Positions 16,585 to 24,823 of a stretch of 64,000 nucleotides of DNA are shown in pieces. How positions within the stretch are numbered: position 1 is the stretch's first letter; every line of letters starts with the position of its first letter. The notes beneath the pieces were generated by a model. It was not told the origin of the DNA, did no database searches, and saw nothing but the letters and a program-made list of their open reading frames with translations. Source of the DNA: Pseudovibrio sp. Tun.PSC04-5.I4 (GTDB lineage Bacteria > Pseudomonadota > Alphaproteobacteria > Rhizobiales > Stappiaceae); contig NZ_FNLB01000006.1 of the NCBI RefSeq assembly GCF_900104145.1, positions 3,236,501 through 3,300,500 on the forward strand. Reading direction: 5' to 3'. The position numbers and the translations under genes are program-made.

Positions 16585-17079
16585 GTGGCTGACATTTTGT
16601 CTTTTGTTGATGCGATTTCTAATTCTCAAAGCGTGCAAGACGCGGCGAAGAAAGCAGACCAGCTGTTTGCTGAGGCTCCCGGGCATAAGCTTTTTACGCT
16701 GACGGTCACTCATCCTGATGGAAGCCATGTGGTGCGGCTTTATTCAAGCGTGGAAGGCTCTTACGGGACATCCGGCACGAAACCAATTGAGAAAGAAGGT
16801 GGTTGGTACGAGCGAGTGCTGGTGCAGAAAAAGCCGTTCCTCGGTTACACCATTGAGGATGTGAAAGAGTATTTTCCTGATCATGAAAAGATCTCGGCTA
16901 TGGGGCTGGGCGCAACGCTTAATCTGCCTGTCGTTGTCTTGGGTGAGGTGGTTGGCACCGTAAACCTGCTGGATGCAGACCACGCATATACTGAGGAAGA
17001 TGCTGCCCGAACCAATGAGCTGGCACAAACCCTCGCACCGCTGTTCCTCATGGCCCGCAGCGAGTTGGTTGAAGCTTGA
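16585..17079 (+). CDS. GAF domain protein
   Basis: A 164-aa soluble protein starting at GTG. The whole chain is one GAF-like domain. It begins with an S-V-Q-D-A-A-K-K-A-D helix and ends with N-L-P-V-V-V-L-G-E-V-V-G-T-V-N-L-L-D, the usual strand pattern with its closing T-N-x-L helix. There is no attached output domain. Stand-alone GAF proteins bind small ligands or are methionine-sulfoxide reductase relatives (fRMsr), but the fRMsr catalytic cysteines are absent here. The ligand is unknown. It stands 191 bases ahead of the membrane/HlyD pair. Confidence 0.75.
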   Translation: MADILSFVDAISNSQSVQDAAKKADQLFAEAPGHKLFTLTVTHPDGSHVVRLYSSVEGSYGTSGTKPIEKEGGWYERVLVQKKPFLGYTIEDVKEYFPDHEKISAMGLGATLNLPVVVLGEVVGTVNLLDADHAYTEEDAARTNELAQTLAPLFLMARSELVEA

Positions 17080-17270
17080 CTGGGTTTGGAGTGTGCCCTT
17101 AGGTTCCGGTTTCGTTTTAAACATGCTTTGTCTTCTTCTCGCTCCGCTTGCGTTTACTCTGGTTTTTGAAACTGGATGCAAGTTGATGAAATTTCGGCCT
17201 GCTTTTCTCTCCCGGTAACCGGGTATGGCGCATTGTTTGCACCAACTGAGTGAGATTTGCGGAGCATGTA

Positions 17271-17636
17271 ATGGCTACTGGTATTGAGGGTGCACATCCA
17301 GAGGTCATCGGGCACATTCCCTTTTATATAACGGGGCCCGGTGAAACCGATGTTTTGATGGTGGTGGCGATTGTCTCTGCAATCCTGATAGTTCTGCTCG
17401 CCGGCGTGTTTTATTTTTCGCTGCATGCACTGCCGGAACGGATGGCGCACAAATACGGGCGTCAACATATGCAAATTGTTGCTTTGCTGGCGATCATCGC
17501 GTTGTTCACCCACAACAACTATTACTGGATTGCTGCATTGTTGTTGGCAGCGATAAACCTGCCAGACTTTGAAACGCCGCTCAACTCCATTGCCGAAACG
17601 CTTCGGAAAAAGTGGAAGGGGGGCAAGAGTAAATGA
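17271..17636 (+). CDS. Small membrane protein paired with HlyD-type adaptor
   Basis: A 121-aa protein with two hydrophobic segments (about residues 27-54 and 68-97) and a basic C-terminus (R-K-K-W-K-G-G-K-S-K). I chose ATG 17271 over GTG 17250 because GGAG sits eight bases ahead of it. It overlaps the HlyD-type gene by four bases, so the two are translationally coupled and probably form one complex. I do not recognise a named family. E. coli yiaW-yiaV is an analogous small-membrane-protein plus HlyD pair, though the sequence similarity is not obvious. Confidence 0.7.
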   Translation: MATGIEGAHPEVIGHIPFYITGPGETDVLMVVAIVSAILIVLLAGVFYFSLHALPERMAHKYGRQHMQIVALLAIIALFTHNNYYWIAALLLAAINLPDFETPLNSIAETLRKKWKGGKSK

Positions 17637-18865
17637 TTGAGTTTTTGGTCTGTTCTCTGGTCACCATTCTTCCTGATTATCTTTTCCGGCGCTATAGGCA
17701 AGGAAAGCGCTTTGGCCACGAGATCACGTTTTTTACCGTATGGTATGAGCTGCGTTGGGGGATTACCGGGGCGTTAATGCTGACTATTGCGTTGATCACA
17801 CTGGTGTTTTTCTATCATCCGACAACGTCCAATGTTTCCTCCCTGTTCCGGACGGTTTCCATTCTTCCTGAAGGGTCAGGGCGGGTGGAAAAGGTGCATG
17901 TGATCAACAATCAACACGTGGCTGCGGGCCAGATTTTAATGAGTTTGGATGCTGCGGTTGAAACGGCACAGGTCGAGAGTGCACAGAGTGAAGTTAATGA
18001 GATTGACGCCGAAATTGCGATGGCTGAAGTTGAACTTATCAGCTCGCAAGCCATGATTGATCAAGCGCAGGGCAACTACAATCAGGCTGTGAGTGAGTCG
18101 GAGCGAACGAAAGAGCTGTTCCGCCGAAACTCTGATGTAGTGACGCAAAAAGAGATCGATACACGGGAAAATCAGGTGATTGTTCGTAAAGGTCAGTTGG
18201 ATGCGGCTACGGCGAACAAGAACCTTGTGCTCACCAAAATTACCACTAGCTTGCCCGCGCGCCGCAGCAGTGCCATTGCGCGGCTGCATCAGGCAGAAGC
18301 GGCTTATGACAAGAAGTTTGTTTATGCTGGTGTTGATGGGATCGTTACGCAGTTCGTTCTGCAAGCCGGTGATGTTGTGAGCCCTATTTTGAGGCCGGCG
18401 GGTATTTTGGTGCCTGATTATATTGGCCGCAAACGGTTTCAGGCCGGGTTTGGGCAGATTACAGCCTCGGTTATCAAGGTCGGGATGACGGCGGAGATTA
18501 CCTGCGCAGCGCGCCCATTTGAGATTATTCCCATGGTCGTCGTCGATACGCAGGATTTCATCTCGTCAGGCCAGTTTCGTCCGACAGACCAGCTTATTGA
18601 TGCGCAGGATATCGCGCGTCCTGGAACGTTCCTTGTGATGTTGGAGCCGCTTTTTGAGATGGAAGCAAAAGACATTCCACCGGGTAGTAAGTGCGTTGCC
18701 AATGCCTACAGCAATTATGGTGCCCAGATTGCTGCGGGTGAATTCGGCTTTTGGGCTGGGTTGTATTACCACATGGTGGATACGGTTGGGCTGATGCATG
18801 CCCTTATCTTGCGCTTTCAAGCGCTGGCGTTCCCAGTCCAGACTCTCGTGCTATCAGAACATTAA
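17633..18865 (+). CDS. HlyD family membrane fusion protein
   Basis: A 410-aa inner-membrane-anchored periplasmic adaptor. It has one membrane helix at about residues 41-62, then a barrel-sandwich/lipoyl half motif (G-R-V-E-K-V-H-V-I-N-N-Q-H-V-A-A-G-Q), a long alpha-helical hairpin (about 105-220) and the closing half (Y-A-G-V-D-G-I-V-T-Q-F-V-L-Q-A-G-D-V-V). The pattern matches HlyD/EmrA-like subunits of tripartite exporters. No inner-membrane pump or outer-membrane channel is encoded nearby; only the coupled small membrane protein is. Its transport partner is therefore elsewhere or the pair acts alone. Confidence 0.85.
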   Translation: MIEFLVCSLVTILPDYLFRRYRQGKRFGHEITFFTVWYELRWGITGALMLTIALITLVFFYHPTTSNVSSLFRTVSILPEGSGRVEKVHVINNQHVAAGQILMSLDAAVETAQVESAQSEVNEIDAEIAMAEVELISSQAMIDQAQGNYNQAVSESERTKELFRRNSDVVTQKEIDTRENQVIVRKGQLDAATANKNLVLTKITTSLPARRSSAIARLHQAEAAYDKKFVYAGVDGIVTQFVLQAGDVVSPILRPAGILVPDYIGRKRFQAGFGQITASVIKVGMTAEITCAARPFEIIPMVVVDTQDFISSGQFRPTDQLIDAQDIARPGTFLVMLEPLFEMEAKDIPPGSKCVANAYSNYGAQIAAGEFGFWAGLYYHMVDTVGLMHALILRFQALAFPVQTLVLSEH

Positions 18866-18880
18866 CGAGTTGTCGGCGGG

Positions 18881-19312
18881 CTATTTTCTAGCACCAACGA
18901 AGATGCCGGTGAGGACCATGCCGACAAGTCCAATGACTGTCGTGGCTGTGCTGCCGACAAGGAATTCTAAGACGCTATCTGCCAGTATGAAGCTGCTGCC
19001 GTAGACATCCTTGAAGCCTGCAAACACGAGGATGAGTGCGACAGTTCCGCAGTAGGCGCACATGAACCAGTAGGCTTTGCCGGCATAGGGTTTGATAAGT
19101 GCATCCAGCTCTTGCTTGGTGGAAAGCTTGCTTTTCAGCTCCATCAGCTCGTTCTGGAGCTGGGTGTTGTCATCAGACAGCGCCTGGCGATCTTGTAGTA
19201 GCTGCTCGAACCCAATTTTGGCAGGAGGGTCAACCTCTATGGGCAGCTTGGAGACTGCTGCGTCGATGTCATCAACGGTGAGAGGTCTGTCTAATGTGTC
19301 ATCAGGCAGCAT
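18881..19312 (-). CDS. Coiled-coil protein with two C-terminal membrane helices (putative effector/toxin of Panacea pair)
   Basis: A 143-aa protein. Residues 1-35 are polar. Residues 36-72 form a coiled coil (Q-A-L-S-D-D-N-T-Q-L-Q-N-E-L-M-E-L-K-S-K). Two membrane segments follow at about 80-101 and 118-140, the second very rich in Gly/Thr/Val and ending in F-V-G-A-R-K. There is no signal peptide. It starts inside the end of the Panacea-domain gene (11-base overlap), so the two are translated together. Panacea antitoxins are known to pair with many toxin types including small membrane-active ones, so a toxin role is plausible. That is inference from position and topology only; a structural membrane protein cannot be excluded. 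Confidence 0.6.
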   Translation of the reverse strand: MLPDDTLDRPLTVDDIDAAVSKLPIEVDPPAKIGFEQLLQDRQALSDDNTQLQNELMELKSKLSTKQELDALIKPYAGKAYWFMCAYCGTVALILVFAGFKDVYGSSFILADSVLEFLVGSTATTVIGLVGMVLTGIFVGARK

Positions 19313-19829
19313 TGACCCGACCCGCTTCTAACAAGGAGCGTTGTGTTTCTGCGTTAGAACGACCGGCTAATGCGAGCTTGATGTAGTATTGCCGGGTGCG
19401 CTCTGTATCAATTTCAGCATTTTTGCCTTTTTCGAAATATGCATAGGCCCAAGGGGAGTTGGCCTGATGGGTGAGGTCTGACAATTGCTGAGGAGTGTAA
19501 TTGCGGTACTTCTTCCAGACGTGATCGATGATTTCCTGTTCACTGCCGCTTGTTCTGGCAGTTACGAGTTGGCCTGTGACAGGATCAGCTATTTCGCTGT
19601 TGGGGCCTTTGTAGCCGCCTTCCTTCACAAAATCCCATATCTGACGAAAAACTGGGCCGTTAACCCATGCTTGCGGGGCTGCGCTCACCAGTGGTTCGCC
19701 ATTGATCGCAAGGTTCCAGCCATTCGCAATCGCAACAAGCTTTTGAATGTACATCTGTGATGGGTATTCAGAGCTGCCACGGCGCTTCAGGAATTCATTA
19801 GCGATGGCACAGGGCGAATGTCTTGGCAT
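19302..19829 (-). CDS. Panacea-domain (DUF4065/SocA-like) protein, putative antitoxin
   Basis: A 175-aa soluble protein. The pattern C-A-I-A-N-E-F-L...M-Y-I-Q-K-L-V-A-I-A-N-G-W, then W-V-N-G-P-V-F-R-Q-I-W, and a late L-S-D-L-T-H...P-W-A-Y-A-Y is characteristic of the Panacea/DUF4065 domain. This domain occurs in SocA and in the promiscuous PanA antitoxins, and also in phage proteins. ATG 19829 is preferred to GTG 19841 because GGGAG lies six bases ahead of it. It is first in a two-gene unit with the membrane protein downstream (11-base overlap). An antitoxin role is the family-based expectation. Confidence 0.75.
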   Translation of the reverse strand: MPRHSPCAIANEFLKRRGSSEYPSQMYIQKLVAIANGWNLAINGEPLVSAAPQAWVNGPVFRQIWDFVKEGGYKGPNSEIADPVTGQLVTARTSGSEQEIIDHVWKKYRNYTPQQLSDLTHQANSPWAYAYFEKGKNAEIDTERTRQYYIKLALAGRSNAETQRSLLEAGRVNAA

Positions 19830-19841
19830 TTTTGCTCCCAC

Positions 19842-20120
19842 ACAAATGCTGTTGGAACGAGCAGAGGATTGCTGAGAAAAATATAAGGTACGCTACGTTA
19901 AGAAAATAGAACATACACCGTGATCTTGGCTAGTAAAATTTGGTTGTGTTTCTGTGAAAGTAGCGGAATCGTTGTAAATCTGCCGAAGGGATCACTGAAA
20001 AATCAGTGAGTTTAGGGTTGTTTTAAACGCGATCTGTGGACAGACATTGAAATTAGATTGGTAAAACTGAACCCCGAGAAATCTGTAGTGTCCTAGGATT
20101 GAAGGTTGGGTAAGCCAACA
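19842..20120. other. AT-rich gap upstream of the Panacea gene, with hairpin
   Basis: About 280 bases without a gene, somewhat richer in A and T than the surroundings. They contain a perfect TCACTGA-aaaa-TCAGTGA inverted repeat at 19992-20009 with no T-run, so it is not an obvious terminator. The Panacea-gene promoter should lie nearest 19842. No further structure was recognised. Confidence 0.45.
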
Positions 20121-20152
20121 AAAAAGCCCGAAGCAGGTGCTTCGGGCTTTCG
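20115..20152 (-). terminator. Terminator after the Bax-inhibitor-1 gene
   Basis: Read leftward: AAAGCCCGAAGC-acct-GCTTCGGGCTTT followed by TTTTGTTGG. It is a perfect 12-bp stem with a T-run, placed 29 bases past the stop codon. Confidence 0.9.
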
Positions 20153-20180
20153 TGATTTGTGTATCTGCTGGCTATTGCGA

Positions 20181-20966
20181 TTAGTTGCGGTTGCCGAACA
20201 GGGACAGAAGCATGATGAACAGGTTGATAAAGTCCAAGTACAGACGCAGCGCGCCCATAATGGCTTTTTTGCCTGCTACTTCGCTGTCATCTACAGCTGC
20301 ATACATTTCCTTGATCTTCTGTGTGTCGTAGGCGGTGAGGCCTGCGAATACCAGAACACCAACCACGGAGATTGCGAACTGAAGCGCAGAAGATGCGATG
20401 AAGAGGTTGACGACTGACGCGATGATGACGCCGATCAGGCCCATGAACAGGAAGGAACCCCATGCGGAGAGGCTCTTCTTGGTGGTGTAGCCGTACAGGC
20501 TCAACGCCCCAAAGGTTGCGGAAGAGATGAAGAATACACGGGTAATGGAGCCGCCTGTGTACACAAGGAAGATTGAGGAGAGCGATACGCCCATCAATGC
20601 AGCAAAGGCCCAGAAGGTGAGCTGTGCTGAGGATGTACTCATCTTACTGATGCGTGCGCTCAGGAAGAACACGAAGCCAAGAGGAGCCAGCATAACAACC
20701 CAGCGCAGAGGGCTGGCGTAAAGCATTACACCAAGGTTGGTGAGGTACTCACCATTGCCGAGCTGTGCTGCAGCCATGGATGGGTCTGTTGTTGTCGCTG
20801 CCATAGATGTGAGCAAAGCAAGCACACCGGTGATTGCAACACCAATAGCCATGTAGTTGTATACGCGAAGCATGTAGGCGCGCAGACCAGCATCAAATGC
20901 GGCTGCATTGGCTTGTGAGCCTGCCATTCCATACCGCGTGGTCTTGTTGCCGTCGAAAGTCGCCAT
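20181..20966 (-). CDS. Bax inhibitor-1/YccA family membrane protein
   Basis: A 261-aa inner-membrane protein with about seven hydrophobic helices. Typical BI-1 features are the Y-N-Y-M-A-I-G-V-A-I-T-G first helix, an internal S-S-A-T-F-G-A-L-S-L-Y-G-Y-T-T-K stretch and the C-terminal A-Y-D-T-Q-K-I-K motif with the Asp implicated in pH-dependent calcium leak. E. coli YccA, a relative, modulates FtsH; the physiological role here is not known. It is a single gene with its own terminator. Confidence 0.9.
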   Translation of the reverse strand: MATFDGNKTTRYGMAGSQANAAAFDAGLRAYMLRVYNYMAIGVAITGVLALLTSMAATTTDPSMAAAQLGNGEYLTNLGVMLYASPLRWVVMLAPLGFVFFLSARISKMSTSSAQLTFWAFAALMGVSLSSIFLVYTGGSITRVFFISSATFGALSLYGYTTKKSLSAWGSFLFMGLIGVIIASVVNLFIASSALQFAISVVGVLVFAGLTAYDTQKIKEMYAAVDDSEVAGKKAIMGALRLYLDFINLFIMLLSLFGNRN

Positions 20967-21176
20967 GAGGATCCTCTCTTCTTTCCAATAAATTCAGCTG
21001 TGGGGTCAACCCAAACAGCCTGAGCGTTCTACTCAAGTTACATTACCAAGGAATATGGTAGGAAAAAGGGCACAAAACAAGGGTGCGGTCCTTCGATTTT
21101 TTGTAGGAACCGCCCAAAAGTGAAGGTCAAATGGGAGAAAACTGGTAATTTTCTGCGTTATTATTAACAGGAGGTA

Positions 21177-21269
21177 ATGCTGGTGGACACCGAAGACCTT
21201 GGCAGAAGACACGAAGCCTTGAGGAAGAGAATGGAAAAGCTGAAGAACTTGGGCAGCAAACAAATATGA
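21177..21269 (+). CDS. Possible 30-residue small protein
   Basis: ATG 21177 is preceded by a near-consensus ribosome site (ACAGGAGGTA). A 30-codon frame follows, rich in Arg, Lys, Glu and Leu (L-G-R-R-H-E-A-L-R-K-R-M-E-K-L), consistent with a single amphipathic helix. It lies in the 337-base gap between the Bax-inhibitor-like gene and the ABC permease, opposite in strand to both. I know no family. The helix faintly recalls the DUF465/YdcH small proteins, but it is shorter. The frame could be chance; the ribosome site is the main support. Confidence 0.35.
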   Translation: MLVDTEDLGRRHEALRKRMEKLKNLGSKQI

Positions 21270-21303
21270 GGAATGTGTTTTACTTGCTGCTGCCCAATCT
21301 GTT

Positions 21304-23877
21304 TTAGAGGTTCCGTAGAACCGGGGCCGGTTTTTCTCCAAGAACACGCCATGTGCCCAAGAGCCCTAACCCAACCGTGAAGACCAATGCGCCAACAATG
21401 GAGACAAGCGCGGTGATTGGCATCAAAGTGAAGCTTCCATCCATCACGCCGGTGATGATGAAGTAAGCTGCCAATGACCCCGCAAACAGGGCAAAGATTG
21501 CTGTCGTGCCGCCGAGGATGAGGTATTCCAGAATGTACGCCTTGATGAGACGACCACGGGTTGCACCCAGTGTTTTCAGGATTACAGCATCGTAGATGCG
21601 GCCTTGATGGCCTGCAGCCAACGCTCCTGCCAGAACCAGTATACTGGCGAGCAGGGTGATGGATGACGCGCCACGGATGGCCCATGCCAGCTGGCCAACC
21701 AGATCATTCACCTGAGCGATTGCATCTTTGACGCGGATCGAGGTGATGGTTGGGAAGGCCTGTGTGACAACTTTCAAGAGGCCCAGTTCTTGCTGAAGAG
21801 TTGCTTCTCCTGGCCATGCCACCGTTGCCAGATTAGTATGCGGTGCACCTGCAAAGGTGTTGGGAGAGAAGACCATCACGAAGTTGATGGACATACTTTC
21901 CCAGTCCACAGTGCGGAAGTTGGCAATTTTTGCTGAGATCTGGCGACCGAGCACGTTGACGGTGACTTTGTCTCCCACGCTCAAGCCAAGTTCTCTGCCG
22001 TTGTCATCCGCAAAAGAAACCAATGGTTCACCCGTGTAATCTTTCGGCCACCATTCGCCTTGTGTCACTTCAGAATTGTCCGGCAGGCTGTCAGAATAGG
22101 TGATGCCTCTGTCTCCGCGCAGAATCCATTCGGCTTCTGGTGGGGCAGGGTAATCAGCTGCGGAGATGCCTTTGAGAGAGATGATGTTGCCGCGTAGCAT
22201 TGGAACGGCGTTGAACTCGCTTCCCGTGGCATTTTTAGCGATGAAAGATTGGAAGGCGTCTTTCTCGTTGTTTTGAATATCCACAAAGAAGAAGCTTGGG
22301 GCTTGCTCTTCCGCGACCTGATTGAGCTCACGGCGCAAGTTTCCGTCAATCAATGCCAGAGCCACAAGCAGGGAGAGGCCGAGACCGAGGGACAGAACCA
22401 CGGAGGAGGTGAGCGCGCCGGGGCGGTAGATATTGGTGATTGCCAAACGCAGCTCGGTTGAGCGAACGGATGGTATTCTGCGCGCTGCGGCCATGATGAG
22501 ACGGGCGACAACCAGCAGGAGGAGGTATGTTGCTGCACAAGCCCCAATGAAGATAACCGCGATGGTTTTGTCATAGGCCATGATCAATGCAAGGCCCGCG
22601 AGCAACACAAGTGTTAGAGCTGCGGCCGCCATGTACAGTGGTTTAGGGTAACGGTTGCGCGTGCTGACTTCATCCCTGAACAGCACTGTGGGGGCAATGT
22701 CGTGAGCTCTGCCAAGTGGCCAAAGGGCAAATGCCAAGGCTGTCAGGTAGCCATACGCCATGCCAAGTAGGAGTTGAAGCGGGTAGACAGCTTGTACGGC
22801 TGTGATGGGCAATATGGATTGGAGCGCTGCCATTGCCACCAGAGGGATGAGTGCGCCCAGTGCCATACCAATAACAATGCCGATTGTAGCAAGCACCATC
22901 ATCTGAATGAGATAGACCTTGAAGACAAACCCACCGGATGCGCCAAGGCATTTAAAGCTGGCGATGACTTCTCGCCGTGTATCCATATAGGCGCGGACGG
23001 CGTTTGCAACACCGACACCGCCAACCACCAGAGAGGTGATGCCAATGAGGGTGAGGAACTGCGCAAAGCGTTGAATGTTGCGTTGCAGGCTTGGTGCGGC
23101 TTCCGTTTTGGAGCGGATACGCCACCCCGCATCGGGGAAGAGCTCGTTGGTGCGATCTATCGCTTGTTGAAGCTGGGCTTCTGGAACATTGTCGCCAATA
23201 CGAACACGGTATTTGTAGTTTATCAATGATCCGGGTTGAACAAGCCCAGTGTCTGCCAAAGCTCCTTCTGAAATCAGAAGTCGCGGACCGAATGTCATAC
23301 CGGATGCGAGTTTGTCTGGTTCCAGCTCAATGGTATCTGCGATTTTGAAGATGGTTTTACCGACCGAGATATTATCTCCAACTTCAAGGCCTAACCGTGC
23401 CAGTAAAGCTATTTCTGCTACCGCATTGCGTAGGCCATTTGTTCTGCTGGTGATGGTTTTTTGCAGATCTTTACCAGCAGCAAGATCAAAGCTGCCGACA
23501 AGCGGGTAGGGATCATCAACGGCCTTCAGCTCTATAAGGGTCTGGTTGCCAGCTTTCTCCGTCCGGGCCATAGCCCGCAGGCTGGAGATTCTTGAGATGT
23601 CACCCATGCTTTGCAGGTGGGCCAATTGGTCCTTGTTGGCTTCGCGTTGAACCAGAGCAAAGGAGAGATCTCCGCCGAGGATGGCTTGTCCTTCTGCTGT
23701 GATGCCTTCTGTAAGGGCACGGGAGAAGGAGGCAACGCCTGCAATTGCCGCAACACCAAGGGCGATACAGGCAATGAAGACGTAAAAGCCTCTCAAGCCT
23801 CCCCGCATTTCACGCAGGGCAAACCGGGCGGCGAGACGAAAGCCGGGTTGGTACCCGTTTGTTTCAGGTGTCGTCAT
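21304..23877 (-). CDS. ABC transporter permease, FtsX/YbbP type
   Basis: An 857-aa inner-membrane protein. It has one N-terminal helix, a large periplasmic domain, about three helices near residues 275-380, further helices and a second periplasmic domain in the middle, and a C-terminal FtsX bundle (about 735-850). This duplicated layout matches YbbP-type permeases (MacB/LolC superfamily). They couple ATP hydrolysis to periplasmic work on lipids or lipoproteins rather than classical transport. It overlaps the ATPase gene upstream by four bases. Together with the divergent GDSL esterase it reproduces the E. coli ybbA-ybbP/tesA arrangement. Confidence 0.9.
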   Translation of the reverse strand: MTTPETNGYQPGFRLAARFALREMRGGLRGFYVFIACIALGVAAIAGVASFSRALTEGITAEGQAILGGDLSFALVQREANKDQLAHLQSMGDISRISSLRAMARTEKAGNQTLIELKAVDDPYPLVGSFDLAAGKDLQKTITSRTNGLRNAVAEIALLARLGLEVGDNISVGKTIFKIADTIELEPDKLASGMTFGPRLLISEGALADTGLVQPGSLINYKYRVRIGDNVPEAQLQQAIDRTNELFPDAGWRIRSKTEAAPSLQRNIQRFAQFLTLIGITSLVVGGVGVANAVRAYMDTRREVIASFKCLGASGGFVFKVYLIQMMVLATIGIVIGMALGALIPLVAMAALQSILPITAVQAVYPLQLLLGMAYGYLTALAFALWPLGRAHDIAPTVLFRDEVSTRNRYPKPLYMAAAALTLVLLAGLALIMAYDKTIAVIFIGACAATYLLLLVVARLIMAAARRIPSVRSTELRLAITNIYRPGALTSSVVLSLGLGLSLLVALALIDGNLRRELNQVAEEQAPSFFFVDIQNNEKDAFQSFIAKNATGSEFNAVPMLRGNIISLKGISAADYPAPPEAEWILRGDRGITYSDSLPDNSEVTQGEWWPKDYTGEPLVSFADDNGRELGLSVGDKVTVNVLGRQISAKIANFRTVDWESMSINFVMVFSPNTFAGAPHTNLATVAWPGEATLQQELGLLKVVTQAFPTITSIRVKDAIAQVNDLVGQLAWAIRGASSITLLASILVLAGALAAGHQGRIYDAVILKTLGATRGRLIKAYILEYLILGGTTAIFALFAGSLAAYFIITGVMDGSFTLMPITALVSIVGALVFTVGLGLLGTWRVLGEKPAPVLRNL

Positions 23878-24581
23878 TGTGCACGTGCCTCGCGCACAAG
23901 ATTTGTGTCTTCTTCAATGGTGCCAGAATGTACGCGGATTTTGCGCTGACAGCGACTTGCCAATGATGGATCATGGGTAACGAGGATCAGAGTTGTGTTC
24001 TTGCGCTTTTGAGCCGCAAACATCAATTCGATGATTTGTTCGCCGGTTTCCTCATCCAGATTGCCCGTTGGCTCATCAGCAATGAGGATCTTAGGATCCG
24101 CCACCAGAGCACGAGCAACGGCTACGCGCTGCTGCTCGCCACCTGATAGTTGTGTTGGGTAATGGTTGAGGCGATGACCAAGGCCAACGGCCTCCAATTC
24201 TTCTTTAGCCCGTTCAAATGCTTTTGGATCGCCGGACAGTTCTAATGGAACAGCGACGTTTTCCAGAGCAGTCATGTTGGGTACGAGGTGGAAGGATTGG
24301 AAGATGATGCCGACATTTTGACCACGGAAGCGGGCGAGTTCATCCTCGCTCATGCTGCCCAGCTCTTGTCCAGCAGCTTTCACAGTGCCCTCGTCAGAGC
24401 GTTCTAAGCCTGCCATAACCATGAGCAATGTGGATTTTCCTGATCCGGATGGGCCTACAAGACCAACGCTTTCGCCAGTTCCAATACTAAGGGAAACGCC
24501 CTTGAGAATATGTGTTCGGCCTGCGCCATGACCCAAGCTGAGGTGAACGCCGTTTAAATCTAGTGCCGAATTACTTGTCAT
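23874..24581 (-). CDS. ABC transporter ATP-binding protein, YbbA/LolD type
   Basis: A 235-aa cytoplasmic ATPase. Walker A is GPSGSGKSTLL at about 43-53. The Q-loop lies in F-Q-S-F-H-L-V-P. The signature is LSGGEQQRVAVARAL, Walker B is ILIADEPTGNLDE, and the H-loop is L-V-T-H-D. This is the MacB/LolD subfamily that pairs with FtsX-type permeases. Its stop overlaps the permease start by four bases. It is divergent from the TesA-like gene, with a dispersed repeat in the gap. Confidence 0.93.
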   Translation of the reverse strand: MTSNSALDLNGVHLSLGHGAGRTHILKGVSLSIGTGESVGLVGPSGSGKSTLLMVMAGLERSDEGTVKAAGQELGSMSEDELARFRGQNVGIIFQSFHLVPNMTALENVAVPLELSGDPKAFERAKEELEAVGLGHRLNHYPTQLSGGEQQRVAVARALVADPKILIADEPTGNLDEETGEQIIELMFAAQKRKNTTLILVTHDPSLASRCQRKIRVHSGTIEEDTNLVREARAQ

Positions 24582-24607
24582 TCTTTCACCTTTTAGCAGT
24601 TTGCATT

Positions 24608-24683
24608 CAAACTGCTTTAATCGTTTGTATTCGCGCGCATTCTAATCTGAAAAGCGCTGGGCACTTTTCGGTAAGGCACTTTA
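24608..24683. repeat. Dispersed intergenic repeat, copy B
   Basis: CAAACTGCTTTAAT, a GCGCGCATTCTAATC segment and a TGAAAAGC...CACTTTTCG palindrome align throughout with copy A at 11001-11075. It lies between the divergent ABC ATPase and esterase genes, within the leader of one or both. Confidence 0.7.
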
Positions 24684-24823
24684 ATGTGTCGGGCGATGCA
24701 AATATCTAAATCACACCCTATAATAATCTGATTGGCAGCTCTTGTTCCTGCCTGGTTACGAAAGCATATGGGTAGTATAGATTGCATCCACCAGCTTGCT
24801 TTGAAAAAATCTAAGGGTATTGC

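Noticed and set aside
21033..21347. 104-codon minus-strand frame in the gap after the ABC permease
   Set aside because: It covers the permease 3' end and a hairpin-containing gap, has no ribosome site and no protein-like pattern.
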